A stretch of 64,000 bases of DNA from Streptomyces roseirectus (GCF_014489635.1 NZ_CP060828.1:1302001-1366000); one strand, 5' to 3'. Positions 18,214 through 27,936 are shown, counted from the stretch's first letter. Notes: generated from the sequence alone by a model not told the origin. Program-made: numbers and translations.

Positions 18214-18249
18214 CGAGCGCTGGGCTGACGAGCGCTGGGCTGACGAGCG
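18205..18249 (+). repeat. Three perfect 15-bp direct repeats
   Basis: CTGGGCTGACGAGCG occurs three times in a row at 18205-18219, 18220-18234 and 18235-18249. The stop codon of the M56 gene lies inside the first copy. It looks like a recent slippage expansion. Confidence 0.85.
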
Positions 18250-18296
18250 CGCGTCCCCGTTCGCCTCCCCCGCCCCTCATCGGCGAGGATCGACCC

Positions 18297-18986
18297 ATGC
18301 ACCCCCCACCCCTCGCTTCCCCGCCCCGCCCCCCGGCCCACCCCGTCGTCACCCGCGCGGCGCTCGCCCTGGGCGTGTCCTTCGCCGTGCTGCTCACCCT
18401 GGTGTGGGCGGAGTGGCCGCCGGTCCTGGACGCCGACGGTGAGGTGTCACGCACCACACACCGCTGGGCCGTCGACTCCCCCGCCCTCTCGCAGGCGGCC
18501 CGGATCCTCACGGACTGGGTGTGGGACCCGCTGACGATGCGCCTGCTGCTGGGCGCGGTGGCCGTCGGGCTGGTGATCCGCCGGCAGGCGTGGGGCACGG
18601 TGGTGTGGCTGGGGGTGACGTCGACCGTCGGGACGCTGGTCCAGCAGGGCCTGAAGAGCGCGGTGGGCCGGGAGCGCCCGGTGTGGCCCGACCCCCTCGA
18701 CTCGGCGCACTACGCGGCCTTCCCCTCGGGCCACGCCCTCACCGCGACGGTCGCGTTCGGTCTTCTGCTCTGGCTCCTGCACGTGCACGGCTGCTCCCGC
18801 GTCGTGTGGCGCACGGCGGTCACGGTCTCCGTCGTCTCCGTGACCGGCGTCGGCCTGACCCGGATCTGGCTGGGCGTCCACTGGCCCACGGACGTCCTCG
18901 GCGGCTGGCTGCTCGGCGCGCTGGTCGTCGTCGCGGCGATCGAGGCCCACCGCCGGCTGCTGCCCGACGGCGGACTGCGGCGCTGA
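18297..18986 (+). CDS. PAP2-family membrane phosphatase
   Basis: This is a 229-residue type 2 phosphatidic acid phosphatase with about six membrane helices. The three signature motifs are present: K-S-A-V-G-R-E-R-P (motif 1), P-S-G-H (motif 2, catalytic His) and T-R-I-W-L-G-V-H-W-P-T-D (motif 3; the usual Ser is Thr). It would dephosphorylate lipid phosphates such as phosphatidate or undecaprenyl pyrophosphate on the outer membrane face. It starts at 18297, 84 bp after the M56 stop. Confidence 0.9.
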   Translation: MHPPPLASPPRPPAHPVVTRAALALGVSFAVLLTLVWAEWPPVLDADGEVSRTTHRWAVDSPALSQAARILTDWVWDPLTMRLLLGAVAVGLVIRRQAWGTVVWLGVTSTVGTLVQQGLKSAVGRERPVWPDPLDSAHYAAFPSGHALTATVAFGLLLWLLHVHGCSRVVWRTAVTVSVVSVTGVGLTRIWLGVHWPTDVLGGWLLGALVVVAAIEAHRRLLPDGGLRR

Positions 18987-19108
18987 CCCTCACAAGCGAA
19001 ACAGGCTAACGCGCGGATTCGGCGGCGCCGGTCGAGCCACCGCCGCCCTCAACTCACGCCCAGCTCAGGCGCCCTGCGCCGGACACACCCCCGGGTAGAG
19101 TCCAGCGC

Positions 19109-19798
19109 ATGAGCGCCGTGCTGTTCGACTTCTCCGGAACCCTCTTCCGCATCGAATCCACCGACTCCTGGCTCCGCGCCGTCCTCAAGGACGCCGGACT
19201 CGCCCTGCCAGAGCCCGAGTTGACCGCGTACGCGCGCGCCCTGGAGGACGTGGGCGCGCTGCCGGGCGGCGCCGGGAACGTACGCGTGCCCGAGGAGCTG
19301 GCGGAGGTGTGGCGGGTGCGGGACGAGACCGCCGAGGCGCACCGCGCCGCGTACACCGGCCTGTCCCGGCTGGTCCCGCTGCCCGATCCCGCGCTGCACG
19401 ACGCCCTGTACGAGCGGCACATGGCGCCGGACGCCTGGGCGCCGTACCCGGACGCGGTCGAGGTGCTGACCGCGCTACGCGAGCGGGACGTCCGGGTGGG
19501 GGTGGTGAGCAACATCGGGTGGGATCTGCGTCCGGTGTTCCGCGCGCACGGGCTGGACCGGCTGGTCGACGCGTACATCCTGTCGTTCGAACACGGCGTC
19601 CAGAAGCCCGAGTCGAAGCTGTTCGCGATCGCCTGCGGGGCGCTCGGGGTGGAGCCGCGCGAGGCGCTGATGGTCGGGGACGACCGGCGCGCGGACGGCG
19701 GCGCGGCGGCGCTGGGCTGCCGGGTGCACTTCGTCGACCACCTGCCGGTGTCCGAACGCCCGGACGGGCTGCGGCCGTTGCTCAACTTCGTGGGCTGA
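19109..19798 (+). CDS. HAD family hydrolase
   Basis: This is a 229-residue haloacid-dehalogenase-fold hydrolase. Motif I is D-F-S-G-T (residues 7-11): the nucleophile Asp is present but the second Asp of most phosphatases is Ser. Motif II is 'VGVVSNIGWD', motif III the Lys in 'GVQKPESKLF' and motif IV 'MVGDDRRADGG'. Lack of the second Asp is normal for dehalogenase- and some phosphonatase-type members, so the phosphatase assignment is open. Confidence 0.85.
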   Translation: MSAVLFDFSGTLFRIESTDSWLRAVLKDAGLALPEPELTAYARALEDVGALPGGAGNVRVPEELAEVWRVRDETAEAHRAAYTGLSRLVPLPDPALHDALYERHMAPDAWAPYPDAVEVLTALRERDVRVGVVSNIGWDLRPVFRAHGLDRLVDAYILSFEHGVQKPESKLFAIACGALGVEPREALMVGDDRRADGGAAALGCRVHFVDHLPVSERPDGLRPLLNFVG

Positions 19799-19938
19799 GA
19801 CCCGCGCCCCCGGCGGCGAACACAGCCGGGCGGTACCGATTCAGGCGATCCCCCGCATCGCCCGAACCAGGACCGCCCGGCCGGTCGTACCGCGTCGACT
19901 ATAGTTGGCTGCCGACCAGTCAACGCAGGAGTTACAGG

Positions 19939-20631
19939 ATGTCCCCGCGCAGCGCATCGGTCAATGAGGAATTGCGGCGGCGTTCGCGTGAGCGGCTGCT
20001 GCGGGCGGCGCTGGAACTGGTCGGGGAGCGCGGGTACGAGGCGACGACGCTCGGGGACATCGCGGACCGGGCCGGGTCTGCGCGCGGGCTGGTGTCGTAC
20101 TACTTCCCGGGCAAGCGTCAGCTCGTGCAGTCGGCCGTGCACCGGCTCATGCACCGGACGTTGCAGGAGGCGCTGGAGTACGAGCCGCGCGCCGAGGAGG
20201 GCCCGGAGCGGATGGCGCGGGCCATCGACGCGGTGCTCTGGCTGGCCCGGGACCGTACCGTGCTGATGCGCCAGCACATGGCCGGGCTGCTGGACGTGGA
20301 CGGGTTCGTGCAGTGTCCCGAGCAGCGGCGGCTGGCGGAGCTGCTGCGGGACACGGTCGTCCGGCACGGTTCGCACGACGTCGACGCCGACTACCCGATG
20401 CTGCGGGCGCAGCTCATGGGCGCCGTCTACGGGATGGTCCTGCCGAACGTGCCGCTGTCCCTGGAGACGCTGCGGGCCGAGCTGTTCACCCGCTACGGGC
20501 TCGACTGGGGGCTGGGGTTCCCGCCGGACGCCGAGGCGCCCGGCGGGCTGCGTGACCTGGACCTGTCACGCTTCTTCGAGACGGCTCACCAAGAGACGGA
20601 TCACCAGGGTCCGGCTCACCAGCCGAAATAG
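19939..20631 (+). CDS. TetR family transcriptional regulator
   Basis: This is a 230-residue TetR regulator. The helix-turn-helix lies at about residues 28-62 ('GYEATTLGDIADRAGSARGLVSYYF'), followed by a ligand-binding domain. The ATG at 19939 has AGGAG upstream. The stop overlaps the convergent LVIVD gene by 16 bp. Its target is unknown: likely its own promoter and perhaps the neighbouring HAD or LVIVD genes. No clear palindrome was recognised in the 140 bp upstream. Confidence 0.88.
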   Translation: MSPRSASVNEELRRRSRERLLRAALELVGERGYEATTLGDIADRAGSARGLVSYYFPGKRQLVQSAVHRLMHRTLQEALEYEPRAEEGPERMARAIDAVLWLARDRTVLMRQHMAGLLDVDGFVQCPEQRRLAELLRDTVVRHGSHDVDADYPMLRAQLMGAVYGMVLPNVPLSLETLRAELFTRYGLDWGLGFPPDAEAPGGLRDLDLSRFFETAHQETDHQGPAHQPK

Positions 20632-22121
20632 TCCGGCTGCGTCTGGACGTTCAGCTCGCTCAGCCGCACCCACTTCGCCGGATCCGTGCGCCGGTCGTCG
20701 ATCTTCAGGACGTCGAAGCCGTTGCTGATGTCGTTCGAGTAGATGTAGCCGTTGTAGTAGTACGCCGACCACGAGCCACCGCTGGTGAGGTCGGTCGCGC
20801 TGTCCGGGCCGCGCTCGAAGAACGCGATCTCCCGGGGCCGGCTGGAGTCGGTGAACTCCCAGACGGAGACGCCACCCTGGTACCACGCCTGGACCATGAG
20901 GTCGCGGCCCTTGACCGGGATCAGCGAGCCGTTGTGGGCGACGCAGTTCTCGGTGCTCGCCTGATGGCGGGGGATCTTGAAGTAGCTGCGGAAGACGAGC
21001 TTGCGGTGGTCGCCCTTGCCGACGATGTCGTAGATGCCGTCGGCGCCGCGGTTCGGTCCGATCTCCGCGTTGCAGGTGGCCGCGCCGCCGCCGCCCAACT
21101 CGTCCGTGAAGACGACCTTGTCGGCCTTCTGGTTGAACGTCGCCGAGTGCCAGAACGCGAAGTTCACGTTGTCCTGGACCTGGTCGATGATCTTCGGGTG
21201 CTCCGGGTCCTTGATGGACATCAGGATGCCGTCGCCCATGCACGCGCCGGCCGCGAGGTCCAGCTCGGGCAGGACGGTGATGTCGTGGCAGCCGGTGGTC
21301 TTGGAGACGCCCGGGTTGGTCGGGCCGCCCGGGTTGCCGCCGCCGTCGGGGCCCTCACCGGGGAACAGCACCGGGAAGCCGACGACGGCCGCCTTCTCGG
21401 GCGCGTGGCGCGGCACCTTGATGATCGAGATGCCGTCGTGCGGGGGCTGGCAGTCGGGGTAGTTGGCGTTCGGGGAGTACGAGGAGACGTACAGGTAGAC
21501 GTTCCTGCGCTCCGGCACCAGCGTGTGCGTGTGCGAGCCGCAGGCGGTCTCCACGGCGGCCACGTACTTCGGGTTGCGCTTGTCGCTGATGTCGAAGATC
21601 TTCATGCCCTCCCAGGACGACTTCTCGCTCGCCGGCTGGGTGGTGCTGTTGCAACTGCTGTCGCTGCGCGAGGAGTCGGTGGACAGGAACAGCAGGTTCC
21701 CGTCGACGGTGACGTCGTTCTGCGAGCCGGGGCAGAGCACCTGGACGACGGTCTTCGGGGCCCTCGGGTTGCTGATGTCGTAGATGCGGAAGCCGTCGTA
21801 GTTGCCGGCGAACGCGTACCTGCCCTGGAACGCCAGGTCGGAGTTCTTGTCGCGCAGGACGTCCTTGGGGACGTTCGCCAGGTGCTTGATGTTGGCCGAG
21901 TGCACGACCTCGCCCACGCCGGGTATCTCCCCGGCGGCGATGGCCTCGGCGACGTCGGCCCGGTCGCTCCGCGAGAGTTGGCGTTCCACGGCGGGCGTGT
22001 CCCCGGGGTCGGGGATGGCCAGCGCCGGGGTCGCGGTGAGCAGCGCGGCGAGCAGTCCCGTCACGCCGGCCACGACTCCGAGACGTCTGCGCCGCGTTCG
22101 GGGGTCCTTCAACAGGGTCAC
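20616..22121 (-). CDS. Secreted LVIVD-repeat beta-propeller protein
   Basis: This is a 501-residue exported protein. The signal peptide is 'RRRRLGVVAGVTGLLAALLTATPALA' (cleavage after about residue 35, ALA). The body holds repeated 'I(Y/F)DIS-(N/D)(P/K)-R' units (for example 'FRIYDISNPRAPK', 'MKIFDISDKRNPK', 'SIKDPEHPK'), the LVIVD signature of a beta-propeller. Function is not known; it may bind ligands at the cell surface. It is divergent from a DUF305 lipoprotein, and the pair looks like a functional unit. Confidence 0.83.
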   Translation of the reverse strand: MTLLKDPRTRRRRLGVVAGVTGLLAALLTATPALAIPDPGDTPAVERQLSRSDRADVAEAIAAGEIPGVGEVVHSANIKHLANVPKDVLRDKNSDLAFQGRYAFAGNYDGFRIYDISNPRAPKTVVQVLCPGSQNDVTVDGNLLFLSTDSSRSDSSCNSTTQPASEKSSWEGMKIFDISDKRNPKYVAAVETACGSHTHTLVPERRNVYLYVSSYSPNANYPDCQPPHDGISIIKVPRHAPEKAAVVGFPVLFPGEGPDGGGNPGGPTNPGVSKTTGCHDITVLPELDLAAGACMGDGILMSIKDPEHPKIIDQVQDNVNFAFWHSATFNQKADKVVFTDELGGGGAATCNAEIGPNRGADGIYDIVGKGDHRKLVFRSYFKIPRHQASTENCVAHNGSLIPVKGRDLMVQAWYQGGVSVWEFTDSSRPREIAFFERGPDSATDLTSGGSWSAYYYNGYIYSNDISNGFDVLKIDDRRTDPAKWVRLSELNVQTQPDYFGW

Positions 22122-22302
22122 TGTGTCCTCCCTCGTCGCCGTTCCTCGCGGAACGGGTCACGGTCTCCCGAAGTATCGTCTTAGTCATGGTCATATCAAC
22201 AGACGGCAACAAGCTCGTCACATAACTTTTCGATCGACAGGGCACAGATCCGTGCTAGGACGGTCACAGCAGTGCCGAACTCATACGCAACAGGAGGTCG
22301 TT

Positions 22303-22962
22303 GTGCGCTCTCGCCGCACCTGGGTGGTCACCGCCGCGCTGTTCGCGCTCGCCCTGACCGGCTGCGACTCGGGGGCGGACGACGCCTCGAAGGGCGCGTC
22401 GAAGAGTGCGGGCAGCGGCGGGCCGACGGTAGTGGTGCCGGGGAAGCCGGGCGAGGAGAACCGCACGATGTCCGCCGAGGAGGCGGCCGGGCACCGGGCG
22501 CAGGACGACTCGCCGAACTCGGCGGACGTCGAGTACGCGCAGATGATGATCGTCCACCACGAGCAGGCGCTGAAGATGACCGAACTCGTCCCGCAGCGCG
22601 CGCAGTCGACGGCCGTGAAGGGGCTCGCCGACCGGATATCGGCCGCGCAGGCACCCGAGATCGAGGTCATGCGGGACTGGCTGAAGGTGAACAAGAAGCC
22701 CGTGGAGGCGCGGGGTCACGCGGCGCACGGCGCGATGCCGGGGATGGCGACGGACGCCCAACTCGCCGAACTGCGCGGGGCGAAGGGCAAGGCGTTCGAC
22801 ACACTCTTCCTCACCCTGATGATCACCCACCACGAGGGGGCGATCACCATGGCGACGGACGTCAAGTCGCAGGGGAACAACATCCAGGTCGAGGAGATGG
22901 CGGACGACGTGGTCGCCCAGCAGACCAGCGAGATCTCCAGGATGCGCGCGATGCTGCGGTGA
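22303..22962 (+). CDS. DUF305 family lipoprotein
   Basis: This is a 219-residue exported lipoprotein. The N-terminal basic/hydrophobic signal ends in L-T-G-C (about residues 19-22), a lipobox. The DUF305 domain is histidine-rich: 'MMIVHHEQALKMTEL' and 'LMITHHEGAITMA' are the paired HH motifs, suggesting metal (perhaps copper) binding. The start is GTG at 22303 with AGGAGG upstream. The 181 bp shared with the divergent LVIVD gene hold both promoters. Confidence 0.87.
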   Translation: MRSRRTWVVTAALFALALTGCDSGADDASKGASKSAGSGGPTVVVPGKPGEENRTMSAEEAAGHRAQDDSPNSADVEYAQMMIVHHEQALKMTELVPQRAQSTAVKGLADRISAAQAPEIEVMRDWLKVNKKPVEARGHAAHGAMPGMATDAQLAELRGAKGKAFDTLFLTLMITHHEGAITMATDVKSQGNNIQVEEMADDVVAQQTSEISRMRAMLR

Positions 22963-23017
22963 ACGCCGTCAACAGCCGTGCACAGCACGCGACTTGACGA
23001 CCCCTCAATCCCCTTGC

Positions 23018-23518
23018 TCAGCCCCGGGAGTGACGCGCCGTCAGCAAACCGGCGTCCCTCGCCTGCGCGATGAGCATCAGCGACCGGCGCCTGCTGTGCC
23101 CGGTCGCCGCCATCACCGCGAGGACCGGGTCGCCGCCCGCCTCCTGCGCGGCCCGGTACTCCTGGGCGACGAGCCGGGCCCCCTCGGTCCCGCCCGGCCA
23201 CGACGGACGGGATCGGCGCGAGCCCTCCTCGCCCTGACGCCCGCCGCACACCTCGAACAGCGGCCCCTCGATCCAGTCGGCGAGCACCGTGAGGTCGATC
23301 AGGGACAGCGGGGGTTCGGCCTTGACGTCCTCGATGCAGACGCCACCGGCCCCGACGACCGCCAGGACCTCGACGCGGGCGCGGTCGGGGAAGGCCAGGC
23401 GGACGGTGTACCAGGCGGTCGCGGCGCCGCTCTCCCGCACTTCCCACGCGGGCCGCACCGCGACCTCGGCGTCCTCGGCGCGACGATCGGAAAGATTAAG
23501 AAACGATGTTTCTAGCAC
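23018..23518 (-). CDS. Hypothetical Streptomyces protein (DUF6214-like)
   Basis: This is a 166-residue cytosolic protein. It begins MLETSFLNLSDRRAEDAEV, contains 'ADWIEGPLFEVCGGRQGEEG' in the middle and ends in a helical region 'GHSRRRSLMLIAQARDAGLL'. It resembles a small actinobacterial family that I would tentatively call DUF6214, but I cannot verify this. It could be a regulator given the C-terminal basic helix pair. It stands alone between the DUF305 gene and the divergent reductase. Confidence 0.6.
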   Translation of the reverse strand: MLETSFLNLSDRRAEDAEVAVRPAWEVRESGAATAWYTVRLAFPDRARVEVLAVVGAGGVCIEDVKAEPPLSLIDLTVLADWIEGPLFEVCGGRQGEEGSRRSRPSWPGGTEGARLVAQEYRAAQEAGGDPVLAVMAATGHSRRRSLMLIAQARDAGLLTARHSRG

Positions 23519-23642
23519 ACACGCAACGTAACCGCATCATCACATTCCATACGAACTGACACGCACACCGGTACCGCCCCGCACCCTGACAGCGCAGCCC
23601 GCCCGGTGTCATCCTGGAACCCCTCCGAGTGAGGAGTCCGCC

Positions 23643-24974
23643 GTGCCGCGTGTCGCCGTCGTCGGGTCAGGACCGAGCGGGGTCTACACCGCCCAGTGCC
23701 TGGTGGAACGCGATCCGGACGTGCTCGTGGACGTCCTGGACCGGCTGCCGTGCCCCTACGGACTCGTCCGCTACGGCGTCGCCCCGGACCACGAGAAGAT
23801 CAAGTCCCTCCAGAACAACCTGCGGACGGTCCTGGAGCACGACCGGGTCCGCTTCCTCGGCGGCGTCGAGGTCGGCCCGTCCTGTGTGACGGTCGTACGA
23901 CTGCGCCAGTTGTACGACGCCGTCGTGTACTGCGTCGGCGCGGCCGGTGACCGCAGGCTCGGGATCGACGGCGAGCGGCTGCCGGGCAGCTGGTCGGCGA
24001 CGGAGTTCGTGTCCTGGTACAGCGCACACCCCGACGCCGGCGCGGACGGCTTCCTGACCGGCGTCCGCTCGGCCGTCGTGATCGGCGTCGGCAACGTCGC
24101 GGTGGACGTGGCGCGGATCCTGGCCCGCGCCGAGGCCGAGCTGAGCCCCACCGACATCCCGCAGGCGGCGCTGCTCGCGCTGGCGGCGAGCGGGGTGCGC
24201 GAGGTGCACATGGTGGGCCGGCGGGGTCCCTCGCAGGCCCGGTTCACGACGAAGGAGCTGCGCGAGCTGGGCGGTCTGCCGGGCGTCGATGTCACCACGG
24301 ACGCACGGGAGTTGGCGCTCGATCCGGGGTACGCCGACCCGTCGGGGCTCCCTGCGGCGCAGCGGCGCAACGTGGAGGTGCTGCGGGGCTGGGCGCGTCC
24401 AGAGACCGACAGCGCGGGCCGCCGTATCCACGTGCGTTTCTTCCTCCGGCCCGTCGCGCTGCTGCCCGGCGAGCGGGGGCGGGTGGGTGCCGTCCGGTTC
24501 GAGCGAACCGTGCCCGACGGCGTCGGCGGCGTCGTGGGGACGGGTGAATTCGAGGAGATCCGGGCGGAGTTGGTGCTGCGGTCGGTCGGTTATCGCGGGG
24601 TGCCGCTGGAGGGGCTGCCGTTCGACGCGGCGCTCGGCACGGTGCCGCACACGGCCGGGCGGGTGCTGCGGAACGGTGTGGTGGCGCCCGGCGAGTACGT
24701 GGCCGGGTGGATCAAGCGCGGGCCGACGGGCGTCATCGGGACGAACCGGCCGTGCGCGAAGGAGACGGCGGCCTCACTGCTGGCTGACCTGACCGACCGT
24801 CAACTCACGGATCCTCTGCCACTGTTGCGGTCGTCCGGGGTGGAGCCGGTCGGCTGGGAGGGGTGGCGGGCGATCGAGCGGGCCGAGGCGGTGTGGGGCG
24901 CGTCGCTCGGGCGGGGTGTGGTGAAGCTGCCGGACTGGGCGGCGCTGCGGGCGGCGGTCGGTCCGGGCGCCTGA
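23643..24974 (+). CDS. FAD-dependent ferredoxin-NADP+ reductase (FprA/adrenodoxin-reductase type)
   Basis: This is a 443-residue flavoprotein of the adrenodoxin-reductase class, which transfers electrons between NADPH and ferredoxin, often for cytochromes P450. The FAD motif is 'VVGSGPSGVYTAQCL' at residues 6-20, 'CPYGLVRYGVAPDH' (about 38-51) is class-specific, and the NADP motif is 'VVIGVGNVAVDVARIL' about residues 142-157. The family C-terminal 'AGWIKRGPTGVIGTNR' is present. The start is GTG at 23643. No ferredoxin or P450 gene is adjacent, so its redox partner is elsewhere. Confidence 0.92.
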   Translation: MPRVAVVGSGPSGVYTAQCLVERDPDVLVDVLDRLPCPYGLVRYGVAPDHEKIKSLQNNLRTVLEHDRVRFLGGVEVGPSCVTVVRLRQLYDAVVYCVGAAGDRRLGIDGERLPGSWSATEFVSWYSAHPDAGADGFLTGVRSAVVIGVGNVAVDVARILARAEAELSPTDIPQAALLALAASGVREVHMVGRRGPSQARFTTKELRELGGLPGVDVTTDARELALDPGYADPSGLPAAQRRNVEVLRGWARPETDSAGRRIHVRFFLRPVALLPGERGRVGAVRFERTVPDGVGGVVGTGEFEEIRAELVLRSVGYRGVPLEGLPFDAALGTVPHTAGRVLRNGVVAPGEYVAGWIKRGPTGVIGTNRPCAKETAASLLADLTDRQLTDPLPLLRSSGVEPVGWEGWRAIERAEAVWGASLGRGVVKLPDWAALRAAVGPGA

Positions 24975-25106
24975 GGAGCAAGGCGGCGACCGTCCGGCGG
25001 GATCGAGAGGGATACAGAGCGGCAACACCCCGGAAATCAACAATCTGTTCAACCGTTTTACGGTCACGTGCTGTCGTTTCCCGTCCCCTTCCGCTCAGGA
25101 GCGCAC

Positions 25107-26432
25107 ATGACCGTCCATCCCGTCGACGAGGTGCCGCCGATACGCCACCTCGCCGCCTTCGGCCTCCAGCACGTGCTCGCGATGTACGCGGGCGCGGTGG
25201 CCGTCCCGCTGATCGTGGGCGGGGCGATGAAGCTGTCGGCGGCCGACCTGGCGTACCTGATCACGGCGGATCTGCTGGTGTGCGGGATCGCCACGCTGAT
25301 CCAGTGCGTGGGGTTCTGGCGGTTCGGGGTGCGGCTGCCGATCATGCAGGGCTGCACGTTCGCGGCGGTGTCGCCGATGGTGCTGATCGGCACGACGGGC
25401 GGTGGACTCCCCGCGATCTACGGGTCGGTGATCGTGGCGGGGCTCGCGATCGTGCTGCTGGCACCGGTGTTCGGGAAGCTGCTGCGGTTCTTCCCGCCGC
25501 TGGTGACCGGGACGGTGATCCTGGTGATCGGTCTGTCGCTGCTGCCGGTCGCCGGCAACTGGGCTGCGGGCGGGGTCGGTTCGGCGGACTTCGGGGCGCC
25601 GAAGAACGTCGGGCTCGCCGCGTTCGTCCTCGCCGTCGTCCTGGCCGTGCAGCGGTTCGGGCCGCCGTTCCTGTCGCGGGTCGCGGTGCTCGCGGGGATT
25701 CTCGTGGGGCTCGCGGTGGCGATCCCTCTCGGGTTCACGGACTTCGGCGGGGTCGGGGACGCGGACTGGGTGGGGGTCAGCACGCCGTTCCACTTCGGGG
25801 CGCCGGTGTTCGAGGCGTCGGCGATCATCTCGATGCTGGTCGTCGCGCTGGTGACGATGACCGAGACGACGGGTGACCTGATCGCGGTCGGCGAGCTCAC
25901 CGGCCGCGAGGTGAAGGAGGGCCCGCTCGCGGACGGGCTGCGCGCGGACGGGCTGTCGACCGTGCTGGGCGGGGTGTTCAACACGTTCCCGTACACGGCG
26001 TACGCGCAGAACGTGGGGCTCGTCGGGATGACGCGGGTGAAGAGCCGGTGGGTCGTCGCGGCGGCGGGCGGCATCCTCGTCGTCCTCGGGCTGCTGCCGA
26101 AGCTCGGCGCGGTGGTCGCGGCCGTGCCGGCGCCCGTGCTGGGCGGGGCGGGGCTCGCGATGTTCGGGACGGTCGCGGCGAGCGGCCTGCGCACGCTCGC
26201 CGGGGTCGACTTCCGGGACAACCACAATCTGACGGTCGTCGCCGTGTCGGTCGCGGTCGGGCTGCTGCCGGTCGGGGTGCCGACCGTGTACGAGAAGTTC
26301 CCCGACTGGTTCCAGACGGTGATGAACAGCGGGATCAGCGCGGGCTGCCTCACCGCGATCGTCCTCAATCTGCTCTTCAACCACCTTCCGGCCGGGGCGG
26401 GTTCACCGGTGGCCGCGCGAACGGACGGCTGA
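25107..26432 (+). CDS. NCS2 family nucleobase (uracil/xanthine) permease
   Basis: This is a 441-residue membrane permease with about 12-14 hydrophobic helices, cation-coupled in this family. Seen are 'QHVLAMYAGAVAVPLIVG' at the N-terminus, 'QGCTFAAVSPM', and the signature 'MTETTGDLIAVGELTG' followed by 'NTFPYTAYAQNVGLVGMT', typical of xanthine/urate-type members. I use the ATG at 25107 with AGGAG upstream; an ATG-type start at 25068 would add 13 residues. The exact nucleobase cannot be read from the sequence. Confidence 0.9.
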   Translation: MTVHPVDEVPPIRHLAAFGLQHVLAMYAGAVAVPLIVGGAMKLSAADLAYLITADLLVCGIATLIQCVGFWRFGVRLPIMQGCTFAAVSPMVLIGTTGGGLPAIYGSVIVAGLAIVLLAPVFGKLLRFFPPLVTGTVILVIGLSLLPVAGNWAAGGVGSADFGAPKNVGLAAFVLAVVLAVQRFGPPFLSRVAVLAGILVGLAVAIPLGFTDFGGVGDADWVGVSTPFHFGAPVFEASAIISMLVVALVTMTETTGDLIAVGELTGREVKEGPLADGLRADGLSTVLGGVFNTFPYTAYAQNVGLVGMTRVKSRWVVAAAGGILVVLGLLPKLGAVVAAVPAPVLGGAGLAMFGTVAASGLRTLAGVDFRDNHNLTVVAVSVAVGLLPVGVPTVYEKFPDWFQTVMNSGISAGCLTAIVLNLLFNHLPAGAGSPVAARTDG

Positions 26433-26487
26433 CGCGCCGTGGTCGGGGTGCCGTCCGGCACCCCGACCACTTGATGACCCGTCAGTT

Positions 26488-27771
26488 CTACGCGCAGGCC
26501 GTGCCGTTGAGGGAGAAGGCGCTCGGCGCGGCCGCGTTGCCGGTGTGGCTCGCCTGGTAGCCGACGGTCACGGACGCGCCGGGTGCGAGGGCCGCGTTGT
26601 AGGCCGCGTTCGTGGCCGTCACCGCGCCGGACGCGGGCGCGTAGGTGGCGCCCCAGCCGTTGGTGATGGTCTGGCCGGCGGGGAGGGTGAAGGTGAGGCG
26701 CCAGCCGCTGAGCGCGGCGGTGCCGGTGTTGGTGAGGGTGACGGAGTTGGTCAGGCCGGTGTTCCAGGCGCTGACGCTGGACGTCACCTTGCAGGGGCCC
26801 GTGGGGTTGGGGTTGCCGGGGCCGGGGTCGGGGGTGAGGCCGAAGAAGGTGAGGACGCGGGCGCCCATGCCGCTCGCGTACACGTTGTGCCCGGTCTGGA
26901 TGCTGATCGCCTCGACGGGGGCCTGGTCACCCGTGCCGCCGTAGCGCGTGCGCGTCCAGCCGTTGGGTGAGTCGGTGGCGGACGGCGTCTGCGTCAGGCC
27001 GTGGACGTCGGTCCACTGCTTGATCTCCTCGCCGAAGTTGGGGTAGCGCAGGACGTCGTCCTGGGTGCCGTGCCAGACCTGCATGCGCGGCCGGGGGCCG
27101 GTGTAGCCGGGGTAGGCGCCCCGGACGAGGTCGCCCCACGCCTGCGGGGTGCGGATGATCGTGCCGTTCGCGCAGTCGCTGTTCCACTCGGAGCCGTTCG
27201 TGGTGGCGAAGCAGGCGAAGGGCACGCCCGCGAAGGCGGCGCCGGCGGCGAAGACGTCGGGGTAGTCGCCGAGCAGGACGTTCGTCATCATCGCGCCGGA
27301 CGACATGCCGGTGACGAAGATCTTGCCGGTGTCCGCCGCGTAGTTGGTGACGGCCCAGTCGACCATCGACTTGATGCCGACCGGGTCGCTGCCGCCGCCG
27401 CGCTTGAGGGCCTGCGGGGAGGCGACGTCCCAGCACTTGCTGGCGCGGGTCACCGACGGGTACACGACGACGAAGCCGTACCGGTCGGCGAGGGACTTGT
27501 ACTCGCTGCCGTTGTACATGTCGGTCGCGGAGCCGCCACACCAGTGGACGGCGACGAGGACGGCCGGGCGGGCACTGACGTTGGCCGGCGCGTACGCCCA
27601 CATGCGCAGGTTGCTGGGGTTGGCGCCGAAGCCGGTGACCTCGGTGAAGGTCGCGGGCGGCACGGGGGCGGCGGAGGCCGGCGGCGGGGCGAGGAACAGC
27701 GCCGCGAGCAGCACGGCGAGCGCGGTGAGCGCCGAACGCAGCGCCGTGCGCGGGGGGTTGGGGGTGGACAC
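26488..27771 (-). CDS. Secreted PHB-depolymerase-type (CE1-like) esterase with CBM2
   Basis: This is a 427-residue secreted enzyme. The signal peptide is about residues 1-33 (LTALAVLLAALFLAPPPASA). An alpha/beta-hydrolase domain (about 35-310) carries 'VAVHWCGGSATDMYN' (oxyanion region) and the nucleophile in G-M-S-S-G. A Pro/Gly linker at about 315-325 leads to a cellulose-binding CBM2 (about 328-427) with 'SSVSAWNTGLTNSVTLTNTG' and paired end cysteines. This architecture suits feruloyl or acetyl-xylan esterase activity on plant cell walls. The start is GTG at 27771. A CebR-type box lies about 100 bp upstream. Confidence 0.88.
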   Translation of the reverse strand: MSTPNPPRTALRSALTALAVLLAALFLAPPPASAAPVPPATFTEVTGFGANPSNLRMWAYAPANVSARPAVLVAVHWCGGSATDMYNGSEYKSLADRYGFVVVYPSVTRASKCWDVASPQALKRGGGSDPVGIKSMVDWAVTNYAADTGKIFVTGMSSGAMMTNVLLGDYPDVFAAGAAFAGVPFACFATTNGSEWNSDCANGTIIRTPQAWGDLVRGAYPGYTGPRPRMQVWHGTQDDVLRYPNFGEEIKQWTDVHGLTQTPSATDSPNGWTRTRYGGTGDQAPVEAISIQTGHNVYASGMGARVLTFFGLTPDPGPGNPNPTGPCKVTSSVSAWNTGLTNSVTLTNTGTAALSGWRLTFTLPAGQTITNGWGATYAPASGAVTATNAAYNAALAPGASVTVGYQASHTGNAAAPSAFSLNGTACA

Positions 27772-27866
27772 GGGTCGGTCCCTTCTGTCACGGCTCACGG
27801 CTCGGGGACGCGTGCGGGGAGCCTGGGGGCACCCGGTCCGCATGGTGACATGGGCACGGCATCCCA

Positions 27867-27880
27867 TGGAAGCGCTCCCA
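27867..27880. promoter_or_regulatory. CebR-type operator
   Basis: TGGAAGCGCTCCCA at 27867-27880 matches the established Streptomyces CebR box (TGGGAGCGCTCCCA) at 13 of 14 positions. CebR is the cellobiose-responsive LacI-family repressor of cellulolytic genes. The site is in the promoter region of the esterase-CBM2 gene, so cello-oligosaccharides probably induce it. Confidence 0.7.
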
Positions 27881-27936
27881 CACCTCTTTCCGGAGTTTCA
27901 CAGGTGGCTGGATCCGTTCTGCGCGAACCGTTGACC